From: Linum tenue
Taxonomy: Eukaryota > Streptophyta > Magnoliopsida > Malpighiales > Linaceae
Assembly: GCA_946122785.1 (NCBI GenBank)
Contig: CAMGYJ010000005.1
Coordinates: forward strand, 66,786,200-66,850,199
DNA length: 64,000 nt
Reading direction: 5' to 3'
In this document: piece after piece, positions 24,904 through 36,733 of the stretch
Numbering within the stretch: the stretch's first letter is position 1
Layout: every line of letters starts with the position of its first letter
Position numbers and translations under genes: made by a program
The notes under the pieces: generated by a model
What the model saw: the letters and a program-made list of their open reading frames with translations, nothing else
What the model was told of the DNA's origin: nothing
Databases searched by the model: none

Positions 24904-27900
24904 GAGGGTATTTTCATAAAAATTTTAGTGATTTTTTGAAAAGTAATTTTCTTGAATTATGACTGCTACAGATGATGGATATTGTTTTAGACTATTTTTC
25001 ACCAATGATTAAGTCTATTAAACACTGATTTGGGCGGATTTTTTCCGTGACCATTTTTGGCAGATTCCAAAAGGGTGTACTATTACATATTTCATGCAAT
25101 TTTTTCAAAAGGTCATTTTCCATGAATTTTGAAAACTACAGATCATGGATTCTGTCTGTGGTTATTTTTCACCGATGATTAAGTCTATTAAGCATCGACT
25201 TGGGCGGATTTTTCCGATTCCATTTTTGGCAGATACCAAAGGGGTACCATCAAGATTTCATGTGATTTTTTTGAAAAGTCATTTTCCTTGGATTTTGAAG
25301 GCTACAACCTACAGATCACGAATTCAGAACGAGGCTATTTTTTACCGATGATTAAGTCTATTAAACATCAAATTGGGTGGATTTTTTTCCGGTGCCATTT
25401 TTGGCAGATTTCAAATGGGTACCATCACAAATTTCAGACAATTTTTTGAAAAACAATTTTCCTTGGATTTTTAAGGCTGCAGGTCACGGATTCAGCCTGA
25501 TGCTATTGTTCTTTAATGATTAAGCCTACTAATCGCCGATTTGGGCGTATGTTTTTCGGAGGGCATTTTTATAATTTTTTGGCCGATTTTTTGAAAACCC
25601 ATTGATTTTGAAGGCAACAAATCACGAATTCGGCGTGAGACTATTCTTCACCGATGATAAAGTCTATTAAGCATCAATTTTGGCTATTTTTTTCAAGGGC
25701 AGTTTTGGGAGATTCATAAATGGTACCATCACATATTTCAAGCGATTTTTTGAAAGCCAATTTTCAGGATTTTAAAGGCTAAAGATCACATATTTGTCAT
25801 GTGGCTATTCCTTACCAATGATTAATTCTATTAAAAACCGATTTGGGTGAATTTTTTCCGGGGTTATTTTTTGTAGATTCTAAAAGGGTACCATCATAGA
25901 ATTTTGACGATTTTTTTGAAAAGATATTTGCCTTGCATTTTGAAGGATACAAATCACGGATTCGAATTGAGACTATTTTTAACCGATGATTAAGTCTATC
26001 CATTTTGGCAGAATTTTCCGTGGACATTTTTTTGCAGATTTCAAAGGGTTACCATCACAGATTTCATGCTTTTATTTAGGATTTGGCGTGAGGCTATTTT
26101 CCATCAATGATAAATTCTATTAATCGGTGATTTGGGCAAAAAAAATCGGAGAGCATTTTCATAATTTTTAGTGATTTTTTGAAAGCCCATTTTCTTGGAA
26201 TTTGACTAATATCAATCACGGATTCAGTCTTAGGCTATTTTTCACCGATTTGGGTAGATTTTTTTCGGGACCATTTTTGGCATATTCCAAAGTACCATCA
26301 CAGATTTGGAAAAAATCCAAAAGTACCACTGTTTAAAAAAAAAATTGCAAAAATACCACCCAATCCCAAAAAATTCCAAAAATACCACCCTTTTTCAAAA
26401 ACCGCCACCCCACCCAGCGGTTTGGTCGAAAACCGCTTGTCGGGGGCGCGGTTTTGGACCAAACCGCGGGCCTAGGGGGCGGTTATAAAAAAAAAAAAAA
26501 TTTGGACCAAAACCGCTGGGTGGGGCGGCGGTTTGGCCCAAAACCGCCACCCCGACCAGCGGTTTGGTCCAAAAGTTCGGTCGAAACTTCAAACGAACGT
26601 AACTTTGCACTCGGGTATCCGATCGTAGCGATTTTTTTTTTCATTTCGCATAACTTTTCAAGATCTACAACTTTTACTAGGATGAAATTTTCAAAACAGG
26701 AACTATTTGTGGATATACGGGACCTTGAGAATAACTTTACCTTTACTTTTCAGAAATCCATGTACATTTTGAAATTATGATTATATTAAAAGTTGTAGAT
26801 CTTGAAAATTTATGCGGAATCAAAAAAAAGTTCATAACATTCGGAGTTTGGAGCACAAAGTTATGGCCGCCCAAAGTTTGACGAAAGGCGAGACCCGGCG
26901 GTTTGCGGCTTGCAAGATCTCAAAAAGTTTGCGGCCTCCATTTTTTGAATCCGAATAACTTTTTGAGATCTTGCAAGTCTCAAACAGTCGGGTTCCGTCT
27001 TCGTCTCGAAAAAACGTCATTTGCCACCCCGAACGACCTTTTTTTTTATTTCGTCAAACTTTGGGCGGCCATAACTTTGTGCTCCAAAATCCGAATGTCA
27101 TGAATTTTTTTTTATTCTGAATAACTTTTCAAGATCTACAACTTTTAATATAATCATAATTTCAAAATGTACATGGATTTCTGAAAAGTAAAGGTAAAGT
27201 TATTCTCAAGGTCCCGTATATCCACAAATAGTTCCTGTTTTGAAAATTTCATCCTAGTAAAAGTTGTAGATCTTGAAAAGTTATGCGAAATGAAAAAAAA
27301 AATCGCTACGATCGGATACCCGAGTGCAAAGTTACGTTCGTTTGAAGTTTCGACCGAACTTTTGGACCAAACCGCTGGTCGGGGTGGCGGTTTTGGGCCA
27401 AACCGCCGCCCCACCCAGCGGTTTTGGTCCAAATTTTTTTTTTTTTTATAACCGCCCCCTAGGCCCGCGGTTTGGTCCAAAACCGCGCCCCCGACAAGCG
27501 GTTTTCGACCAAACCGCTGGGTGGGGTGGCGGTTTTTGAAAAAGGGTGGTATTTTTGGAATTTTTTGGGATTGGGTGGTATTTTTGGAATTTTTTTTTTA
27601 AACAGTGGTACTTTTGGATTTTTTCCCACAGATTTCAGGCGATTTTTTTTGAAAGACCATTTTCCTTGTATTTTGATTGCTACAAATCACAAATTCGACA
27701 TGCGGCTACTTTTCACCTATGATTAAGTCTATTAAGCACCGATGTGTGCGGATTTTTCCGCAACAATTTTTGGCAGATTCAAAAGAGGTACCATCACAGA
27801 CTCACAGTCACAGATATCAGCCTATATTTCGAAAACCAATTTTCTTAGGATTTTGAAGGCTGCGGCTACTTTTCACTTATGATTAAGTCTATTAAGCACC

Positions 27901-30300
27901 GATGAGTGCGGATTTTCTGCGATAATTTTTGGCAGATTCAAAAGAGGTACCATCACAGTCACATATATAAGCCTATATTTCGAAAACCAATTTTCTTAGG
28001 ATTTTGAAGGCTATAGATCATGGAGTATTTCTCAGACTATTCTTTATCGATAATTAATTCTATTAAAGATAAATTTGTTTGAAATACCATTTTCCTTGGA
28101 ATTTGAAGGCTACAGATAACGAATTTGCTAAGGGTATTTTTCACCGATAATTAAGTCTATTAAGCACCGATTTGTGCCGATTTTTTTCGCGACAATTTTT
28201 GGCAGATTCCAAATGGTGTACCATCACAGATTTCAGGCGACTTTTTTGAAAGAATAGTTTCCTTTGATTTTGAAGTCTACAGATAATGGATTCGACCTGA
28301 GCCTATTATCTTCCAATGATAAAATCTATTAATTGCCAATTTGGGCGAATTTTTTTGAGGGCATTTTCGTAATATTTTGTGCAACTTTTCGAAAGTGCCA
28401 TTTTTCTTGAATTTTGAAGGCTACAGATTACAGATTTTGCCTGAGGCTAATCTTCACCAATAATGAAGTTTATTAATCGCATATTTGAGCGGTTTTTAAG
28501 GGCATTTTCGTAAATTTTAGCCGATTTTTTTGAAATGTCATTTACTTTAGATTTTTAAGGCTACAGATCACAGATTCAGCTTGAGGCTGTTCTTTAGCAA
28601 TGATTAAGTCTATCAAATACCAATTTAGGCATAATTTTTTTAGGCTATTTTTGGCATATTACAAATGAATCGCAGATTTCAGACATTTTTTTTCGAAAAA
28701 CCATTTTCCTTGGATTTGAAGACTACATATCACAGGTTTGCCCTGATGGTATTCTTCACTATTGTTTAAGTCTATTAAGCATCAATTTGACATATTTTTT
28801 TCGGGTCCATTTTTGACAGATTCTCAAAGGGTAACATCACAGATTTCATGCGATTTTTTCGAAAAATAATTTTTCTTGGATTTTGAAGGCTAATGATCAC
28901 AGATTCGACCTAAGGGTATTCTTCAATGTTGAGTAAGTCTTTTAAACACCGGTTTGGTTATACTTTTTAGGTCCATTTTTTGCTTATTTCAAAGGGCTAC
29001 CGTCATAGATTTCTAGCGATTTTTTAGAAATACTATTTTCCTTGGATTTTAAAGGTTACAGATCACGGATTCGGCTTGAGGCATTATCCACTGATGATGA
29101 CGTCTATTAATCGCCGATTTGATAAGATTTTTTTCGGAGGGCATTTTCGTTATTTTTTGCAATTTTTCCGAAATGCCATTTTCCTTAGATTTTGAAAGCT
29201 ACAACACATATTCAGTCCGAGGCTATTATATAGAGACGATTAAGTGTATTGAACACATGATTTGGGCGGAATTTTTTCAAGGCCATTTTTGGCAGATTCC
29301 AAGGGGGCACCGTCAGAGATTTCGAGAAATACTTTTGAAAGACCAATTTCCTTGGATATTGAAGGCTATAGAGAATGGATTCAACCTGATGGTATTCTTC
29401 ACTATTGATTAAGTCTATTAAGTATCGATTGTCGAATTTTTCCGGGTCCATTTTTGGCAGATTCCATAGGGGTGCGTACCATCACAGATTTCGAGCAATT
29501 TTTTTGAAAGGACATTTTCCTTGGATTTTGAAGGCTACAGATCTCGGATTCGACCTGTGGTTATTTTTCACTGTTGATTAAGTCAATTAAGCATCGAATT
29601 GGTCGTATTTTTCCGAATCCATTTTTGGCAAATTCCAAAGGCCAACCATTTTCCTTGGATTTTAAAGGTTGCAGATCACGGATTCGGCTTGAGGCTATTC
29701 TCCATCGATGATGAAGTCTATTAATTGCCGACTTTGACAGATTTTTCAGATGACATTTTTTTTTTTAATTTTTTGGGCCATTTTTTTGAAAGAAAATTTA
29801 CTTGGATTTTGAAGGTAACATATCACGAATTCGCTCTGAGGCTATTCTTTATCGATGATTAAATCTATTAAACAACGATTTGAGCCGATTTTTTTTTCGA
29901 GTCTATTTTTGGCAGATTCCATAGGGATACCATCACAAATTTCAGGCAATTTTTTCGAAAAGCCATTTTTCTTAGATTTTGAAGCCTACAGGTCATGGAT
30001 TCGGTCTCATGTTATTATTCACTATTGATTAAGCTTTAAACACCGATTTTGGCGGATTTTAAAAGGGGTACCATCGCAGATTTCAGGTGATTTTTTTGAA
30101 AGACCATTTTTTTGGATTCTGAAGCCTACAAATCATGGATTCGGCCTCATGGTATTCTTCACTATTGATTAAGTCTATTAAACACCGATTTAGGCTGATT
30201 TTTTCCGGGTCTATTTTTGACAAATTACAAAGGGATAACATTACAGATTTCGAGCGATTTTTTTGAAATGCTATTGTGTTTAAATTTTGGAGGCTACATA
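24904..30300. repeat. Satellite array of about 168-bp monomers
   Basis: About two dozen diverged monomers, most easily followed by the core AAGTCTATTA. Its first copies start at 25011, 25181, 25354, 25522, 25660, 25824 and 25992, giving spacings of 170, 173, 168, 138, 164 and 168 bp. Other conserved blocks are CATTTTTGGCAGATTCC, GGTACCATCACAGATTTCAG and TTGGATTTTGAAGGCTACAG. Two monomer types occur: a long type with the GGCAGATTCC...CACAGATTTC block and a short type of about 138 bp in which it is replaced by GGGCATTTTCGTAATTTT. The array is interrupted by the MULE at 26308-27626. Open frames in it are chance products. Confidence 0.92.
26308..27626. mobile_element. Foldback Mutator-like element (1.3-kb near-perfect palindrome)
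   Basis: A perfect 9-bp duplication CACAGATTT (26299-26307 and 27627-27635) flanks ends that begin GGAAAAAATCCAAAAGTACC. The two arms are almost identical inverted copies from the ends to near the centre at about 26965; the same translated frames appear on both strands, at 26454-26780 plus and 27154-27480 minus. Only a short central part (about 26880-27040) is not paired. It is non-coding; the arms hold many copies of AACCGC/GCGGTT words. The insertion site is inside a satellite monomer, whose sequence is restored exactly when one duplication copy is removed. Confidence 0.95.
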
Positions 30301-31966
30301 TTTTTTGGAGCCAAATTCATTTGCTTGTTACTGAAAAAATTAAATAATATGAATTGCAACAAGGAAAATTATACAAACTTAATCACTCACACACTCTCTC
30401 TTAGCCTCCCCAATCTAGAAGTTTTAAGAGGAATTTCCCAAGTAACTTTCATTTTTTTTATTCTCTAATTTTCCGATACCCTTCAAGTTTCTTTTGTAAC
30501 TTGTTGGTGGTTGCACTCCATATTGTGGCTTATGACGAGGGGGCACCCAACGATAGGCCAAGATAGGTTATTGGCATTACGCAATCGAGCCAGGCCAATA
30601 TGTCCAAACCAGTAACTTCACTAACTGGATACTATCTTCAATGTTTCTTAAAAGTGAGAATCAGTACTCAAACCCGAACTCACCTTTCGTCCTAATTGAG
30701 TAGATTGATCTAACCATAGAGGGGTTCCCAATACGCAATCGAGCCAGGCCGTTTTGGGCGTGTCACACGACACACACCTAAAAATTTGAGAAAATGATTA
30801 ATTCCTAATAGTTGTGCGTATGAGATTTGAATATTAGACTTTTACTTTAACTAGGTGGCGATGTCGCGCTTTGGCGCGGGGAAGATGGCGTATGGGCATG
30901 TATTATGTTATCCATTATGGTGTTTTGTTAGTATTATTAGTTTAAAATGAATTTTTGTTAACTAAGAAGAGATATATGGCGGTCAATATCTAATTTAATT
31001 TTTTTTTGAGAATTTTGGCTAATAAATGATATTTACCTAAACCCATGTAGGCCCATTGATTATGGGTAGGGTATGAGTGATGCATATATGGGTTTGGAAG
31101 TTTGTAGATGTGTTTGGGTAGTGTGTGGATATTTACTTCCATAATCTAAATGTGTATGAGTTGGGTATGGATACCCATTTATTCGAGGGTATTTGAATTA
31201 CACATACAAAAATTAGACCTATTTGTAGAACTTCAAAAGTTTAGGTACCAAAATGTAATGCACAAGAATTTTAGGTACTAAAATGTAATGTTTCATATAT
31301 AATTTGAGGACTTATATGCCAAAAAAATAAATTTATGTTATAAATCTAAAGATCTATTAAGTTTAGATACCGAACTTTAATTTGTATAGTTGAGGCTTAA
31401 TTCCTTTTATGGCGATGTATTTATGATGATGATTATTTACTTTTTTATAGTAAAATGGAAACTATTTATTTGATATGTATAGATATCTCACCAAACATTC
31501 CATGTAAAATTGTAGAAAATTCTAGACCGGGTGAAAAAGAAAAACTCTGGAAAGAAGCAAAATGAATACAAACTGGAACTCGCTTAAAATTTTATGCCTT
31601 CAAATACCATAGCGGAAAATGATGATTTTCTAATAAGTAATAACCATATATATTCATTTTTACTTGGACTCGACATTGAGCTGAAAAAATTAGTGGTTCA
31701 TTGTTCAATTATTAATTCTCTAGACTATAGGTGAGTCGTGTATGGACTCGTTCATACTTGTGATTAGAAATACATAAAAATAATATACTATAAGGGTTAG
31801 ACGAAGAAAGCAAAGAAAGAAATAAAGAAAAGATTATGGAAAGAGAGTGAAAAATGAAACGAAGAGGAAGTAGATTATGGAAAGGTTTTGACCAATTCTT
31901 TTAGTTGGTCGTCAATACACCAGTCAAACCTTTTTCACCGTAACACTTTATTGACACTTGCTTATT
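30301..31966. other. Intergenic DNA holding a Helitron end
   Basis: No protein-coding gene is recognised. The 18-bp word ACGCAATCGAGCCAGGCC occurs twice (about 30578 and 30731), which marks an old duplication or repeat. From 30851 rightwards the sequence is probably part of a Helitron. Confidence 0.45.
30851..30880 (-). mobile_element. Helitron 3' terminus (reverse orientation)
   Basis: On the minus strand the sequence is a GC-rich hairpin (CGCGC, loop CAAA, GCGCG; 30865-30878) followed 10 bases later by CTAG at 30851-30854 and then T. A short GC hairpin about 10 nt before a terminal CTAR, next to a T, is the classic Helitron 3' end. The body extends to the right. I could not fix the 5' TC end; the AT-rich stretch around 32690-32715 is one weak candidate. 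No RepHel frame is seen, so it would be non-autonomous. Confidence 0.65.
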
Positions 31967-31974
31967 TAGATGTC

Positions 31975-32211
31975 TAGGGGTGTGCAATGGTTCGGTCCAA
32001 GACCGGGCCAGACTGGGTATAATACGGTCTGTCCTTGGTCCACATGAATTTTGCAATTACTGAAAAAATGACGGACCGAACTGATGTTTAGACCGGACCG
32101 AAACGAACCAAATGGACCGAATGCTATGATGGTCCGGTCCTTGGTCCTAAGATGTCTTTTCACTAATGGATCGCGGTGTTCATGACTGAACCAAACCGTT
32201 GCACTCCCCTA
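31975..32211. mobile_element. hAT-type MITE (237 bp)
   Basis: Ends are inverted: TAGGGGTGTGCAATGGTTCG and its counterpart AACCGTTGCACTCCCCTA. The flanking 8-bp duplication is TAGATGTC on the left (31967-31974) and TAGATATC on the right (32212-32219), one mismatch. It has no coding capacity and is rich in GGACCGAA words. Confidence 0.9.
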
Positions 32212-32219
32212 TAGATATC

Positions 32220-34321
32220 ACATATTTTGTTACATGTAGTTAGTATAAGTTTGTTTAGTACCCCGTAAATGTACTAAATGAGCTTATAAATTCGCTCTTA
32301 CAATATTTTAAAGTCGTCTCTCTTTTATCATTTATTTGATGTTTCACGTAATGAGCAATTATAAAATGGTCGAATCTTCTCCTACAATTGAATGATACAA
32401 CATCTTGTATGATACAAACTAAATTTATACTTTTATGTTATGGTGGATTGGATTCACGGATTGGTTCAAAAGGATTGGCGGATTGGATTAATAGATTCAA
32501 GTGAAATCTAGACATTGGACCAATATGTAAATTAAAAAAAATTGTAGGTACCAAAATCTCATAAAATTTAGTTGCAAAAAAATAATTATTCAATAATTTT
32601 ACATTAAAATTAAATTAGAGGTATTAAAATATAATATTATAGTGACTAATTTGTAATTAGCTAGGCAACAATAAAATTATTTCAACTTTATATATAAGAA
32701 TATGAGAAGGTTTATTGATAATACAATAAGTTTAATGAGATATATGCAAATATAAATACTCTAGAGTATAAATGATGGAAGTCTTTTTTAGATCCTTTCG
32801 TGATATGAAAATTGAAAAACACATTATAGTTGTTTATATAAAAAACAAAACTTGTATCCATTTGTTTTCCCCCATGAATGTATTACTCCATTAGTGACTT
32901 ATAATTACATATTTTAAATATTTATTATTATATTTGAAAAATATAAAAGGACGCACAAAATGAGAAATACAAATCTATATCACCCTTATAAATTTTTTTT
33001 TGATCTTTTGAGTTCACCACTACAACATTCTAGCCATTCTGGTGAGGATACAATATGTAACAACATAGAAGTGAATTCTAATTGGAAACACCAAACGCGA
33101 ACTTAATTAATATCAAAAGTCCAGAGGAAGCACATATCATTGAGAAAGTGTCACTACATATAAAATCTAGTTTGTCACCGCCTAAGAATGAAGTTTGAAC
33201 ATTAGAAACCATTCAACCATGAAACCCTAATTAGCCCATCTTTGCCCCAAAGCCGATTTGCCCAAATATGATGTTGGCGTTTGTGAGGAGATTTGCTTCC
33301 GCAATTCCAAAACAAGTCCACAAGATTTCTCAACGCCAATGAAACCCATGGAAAGTGATGAAAAGAAAATGATCCGAATATATAAACCAGTTTAAATTTT
33401 CAAGCAACTTTAATGGATTTATTAAGAGAGGATGGCGTGACAATTAAAATATGAGTGGGAAGTCCGGCCGCCAAATAGTAGCAAAAGTCCAACATTATTA
33501 TCGAAAATGTTGGATGGAAGTTCAGAATGAATTTGATATTTAGACCCATTTTTCTCATCAATTTGATTTCGAACGACATTCACCATTCAAAAAATTGAAA
33601 TGTTATAGTTCAACGGTCAACAAAGTTAGTATATAAGAATATTAAGTCTTATCAATTTTCTTCAACACCTCCAAAATTTAAATGATTTCAACTTTTGAAT
33701 TTAAAATGTAACGTATATTTCAGTTAAATCACAGCTGGATAGAGTAATTAATCATTTAATTACTTTCCTTAGTTAATTCTTCTACTTGACCATGCATGCA
33801 TATAATTTCATAGCAAAGAAGCTTGACTCTCCCCCAACTGATCATTTCAATTTGACTCATTGACTGGAGTCCATTCTAATCTTTTTTTTTTTTTGGGATA
33901 ATGTTGAAGTCCATTCTTAATTTTTATGTACTAGCAAGAGTCATTTTGGTGACCAAAATGCATTTAAAGAATGACGGAAGGACTCAATTTGGAGATTAAG
34001 GATAAGTAGGAGGACTAAAGAAGCACAATCCAAAGAAAGGGGAAAAAAGGAAAGAAAATTAATAGGAATGTGGACCCATTCCTGAGGCAAAATCTTGAAG
34101 AGAAAAATGACGCGCTTCCCTTCGTCGGTTTTACGTTTTTTGTTCTGAAGCTAAATAACGGCATCCCCTCATGATTGTATTTTGGTCGCTTTCTTAACAT
34201 CCTTTCTTCTTAGCCATAGCTTGTCACCTTTCCTCTTTGTCTTCCCCTTCATTTCTTCTCCTCCTCCACTTTCTCCCTTCGCTTTCCATTCCACCACCAA
34301 CCCTTTCTCTTCACAAAAAAA
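32220..34321. other. Intergenic DNA and 5' flank of the bHLH95-like gene
   Basis: AT-rich and without recognisable genes. The last 120 bp before the ATG at 34322 are pyrimidine-rich (CTTCCCCTTCATTTCTTCTC), typical of a plant 5' untranslated leader. Confidence 0.5.
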
Positions 34322-36733
34322 ATGAAGTCTCGTAACTCCAGCTCTACCACCCTTGTCGACACACCGGCGGCAGCGCTCAAGGTGGCTCAAAACAACAAGA
34401 GAGGTAGTTCCTCTCTGAAAAATCGCGGCAAGGGTGTTGTGAAAGAAGGCGGCGGCGGCGAAGGGGATCAGTCGGAGCAACAGGTTCATATATGGACGGA
34501 AAGGGAGAGGAGGAAGAGGATGAGGACGATGTTCACCAATCTTCAGGCCTTGCTCCCTCAACTCCCTTCCAAGGTAACTATGAGGTTTGGCCACGAGTAT
34601 TTTTTTCCGTGGCAAAAAGTGTTGTTTCTTGTGGTGAATGGTAAGAGTATATTTGTTGGTGGGTAGTTTTGCGTCTTGTGATCAAGGCTCTTGCGAATCA
34701 GTCCATGGCGGTTACTTTGAGGCTGCTGCCAGCCTGCCACCCTGAATTGGAACTGAATTCGCAGAAGGAATGATGTTCCAGAGTAGGTGTGTAATAAGGT
34801 GCACTAAGGTCCAAGAACTAGGAGAGATAGCTTTTGTTTGCATGCCCATTTTTACGGGTGGACACTTTTGGCTTCTGTTTTGTCTCTCACTTTTGGAAAT
34901 TAATTACTTGGTCTTGAATGTTCTTGTTTGTTCTGTTAGCTATAAAGAGAAATGAGTCTTTTCTACAAGATCCAGTCTGCTAGTGGTGGCTATACGGTCC
35001 GGTTAAATTGGACCAAATTAATTCGGTCCTAGTCCGGTCTTTTTGGGAATATAAGGACCAAAGATTGGACTGAATGCAGTCCGGTCTTGATCCGGTCCGA
35101 TCCCAATTTTATCTTGATTTTAGGTGTTGGGGGTCTCTTATTCGGTCTTTATCCGATTTTTTACCTCAAACCTAAGCCCGAATATGAGATTGCATTGTTT
35201 GCTATCCGGTCCCAGTCTGGTCCCGGTCCGGTCCTGGTCCGGGTTATACGGTCCGGTTTTGGGTAAAACCAAACAGTCCGGGACCAAATAGCCAGCCCTA
35301 CAGTCTGCAGGGTCGCGACTCCGATGAATTGAAAGTGACTGTGACTGTCTTCAAAAGGAAAAAAACAATGTTTTTTAGAAATTTTATCATAGAGGCTGTT
35401 TGGACCGAAAATATTGGATATTGGACTTCAAACAGTAGATGATTTTAGTGGTATGAACGGATCATTCACGATTCAATCATAGTTTTAATATAAAATAACC
35501 CTACTATAGTATATAACTTTTCTGGTATGGTGTACACCAAAAAAGTTCATTGTTGCTATGACTTGAATTATTTGTCGTCGATAGAAAGTCATGGGGTGCT
35601 ATCTGGTCTGTAACCTTTTACTTTACAGGTTGGATTAAGGGTAGGTCGTATGAACAAGGTGATATAAACATCTTCTCAAATGTAATTTGTATCTTCCTAG
35701 TTATAGCGAAATTGGTCCCTACTGTACATAAATTAACCAACACAAATTGTGTTAGTGAACCACATATATTCTTTTTAGCAAAATTTCACATACTCTACTT
35801 TTTTTTTTTCCACAGGCGGACAAGTCGACCATTGTGGACGAGGCAATAAGCTACATCAAGACCCTCCACCAAACCCTCCAAGCCCTCGAGAAGCAGAAGC
35901 TCGAAAAACTCCAAGGACTCCTAAACCTCGACAGCGAGCCGTCTGCAGTTTCAGTGATCACCACATCACAAGCCGCAACACCACAGCTACCATTTGCAGT
36001 AGCAGCCGATCAATCTTGTACGAGGGAAGCATTCATGGCTTCTCAAGGGCCGTCGAAGCCCTTCCCTCCGCCGTCGATGATCACTACAAGTACTCCACCG
36101 TCAGGTTTCCAGACGTGGTTTTCTCCCAACGTGGTGCTCAACATGTGGGGGGAAGATGCCCAAATCTGTATTTGTTCGGCGAAGAAGCAAGGGCTGCTTG
36201 CTACCATCTTGCATATACTGGAGAAGCACGGCTTGGATGTTGTCTCTGCTCATATCTCCTCGGGCCCCCATCGTTGCACCTACATGATTCACTCCCATGT
36301 GAGTATTGCATGTGTTGATACGATTTGAATCAGACTATCTGGTGACGGATGGAAGTCATGAGGTCTCGCTGTCAATGGACTAACTTAATTACACACATCG
36401 TGTGTCTTGTTTCCTTTCTTGCTTTCATTTTCTCTCTCGTTCTGTCGATGCCTTCTATTGCTCGATCCATTGAAACAGTCACGACAACATGCACATTAAT
36501 TAGAAACACAGAGAATATCGTAGATGTCACTATATATAAATATATAGCTAGTTAGTATGCGATATAAGATCTTCAGGTTCTAACATCTGAATCTACGTGG
36601 GCTGGATTTTGTGTTTGAAATTTTGTAGGCAGGTGGAGGTAGCTGCGGGCAGTTTCCAGAGTCGTCGTTGTCGGTGGAAGATACGTTCAAGCTCGCAGCT
36701 GGAGAGATGAACTTGTGGTTGTTATCGTGCTGA
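34322..36733 (+). CDS. bHLH95: ZHOUPI/bHLH95-type bHLH transcription factor
   Basis: Three exons, GT-AG, phase-0 joins: 34322-34573, 35816-36298 and 36629-36733; 279 residues. The bHLH starts at residue 56 with [16 protein letters not shown], continues [11 protein letters not shown] up to the first splice site in the loop and [20 protein letters not shown] after it. H56, E60 and R64 form the H-E-R triad for E-box binding. The [10 protein letters not shown]...[17 protein letters not shown] block is the hallmark of the ZOU/RGE1 (AtbHLH95) group, nuclear regulators of endosperm breakdown and embryo cuticle. A C-terminal ACT-like region ([20 protein letters not shown]... [15 protein letters not shown]) also fits the family. 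Whether it is the ZOU orthologue or a paralogue of the same subfamily cannot be told here. Intron 1 is 1.24 kb because a hAT MITE inserted in it. Confidence 0.92.
34981..35300. mobile_element. hAT-type MITE inside intron 1 of the bHLH95-like gene
   Basis: A perfect 8-bp duplication CAGTCTGC (34973-34980 and 35301-35308) flanks inverted ends TAGTGGTGGCTATACGGTCC and GGACCAAATAGCCAGCCCTA (imperfect). The interior is rich in GGTCCGG/CCGGACC words and non-coding. It does not touch splice sites. Confidence 0.92.

Noticed and set aside
26395..27539. Pairs of identical small open frames on both strands
   Set aside because: They are produced by the palindromic MULE arms and a GCGGTT-rich repeat, not by duplicated genes.
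29119..29412. 97-codon open frame in the satellite array
   Set aside because: Frame does not persist across neighbouring monomers, so it is chance.
34169..34615. Minus-strand open frame of 148 codons opposite exon 1 of the bHLH95-like gene
   Set aside because: It is the complement of a real exon and its pyrimidine-rich leader; no domain or independent support.
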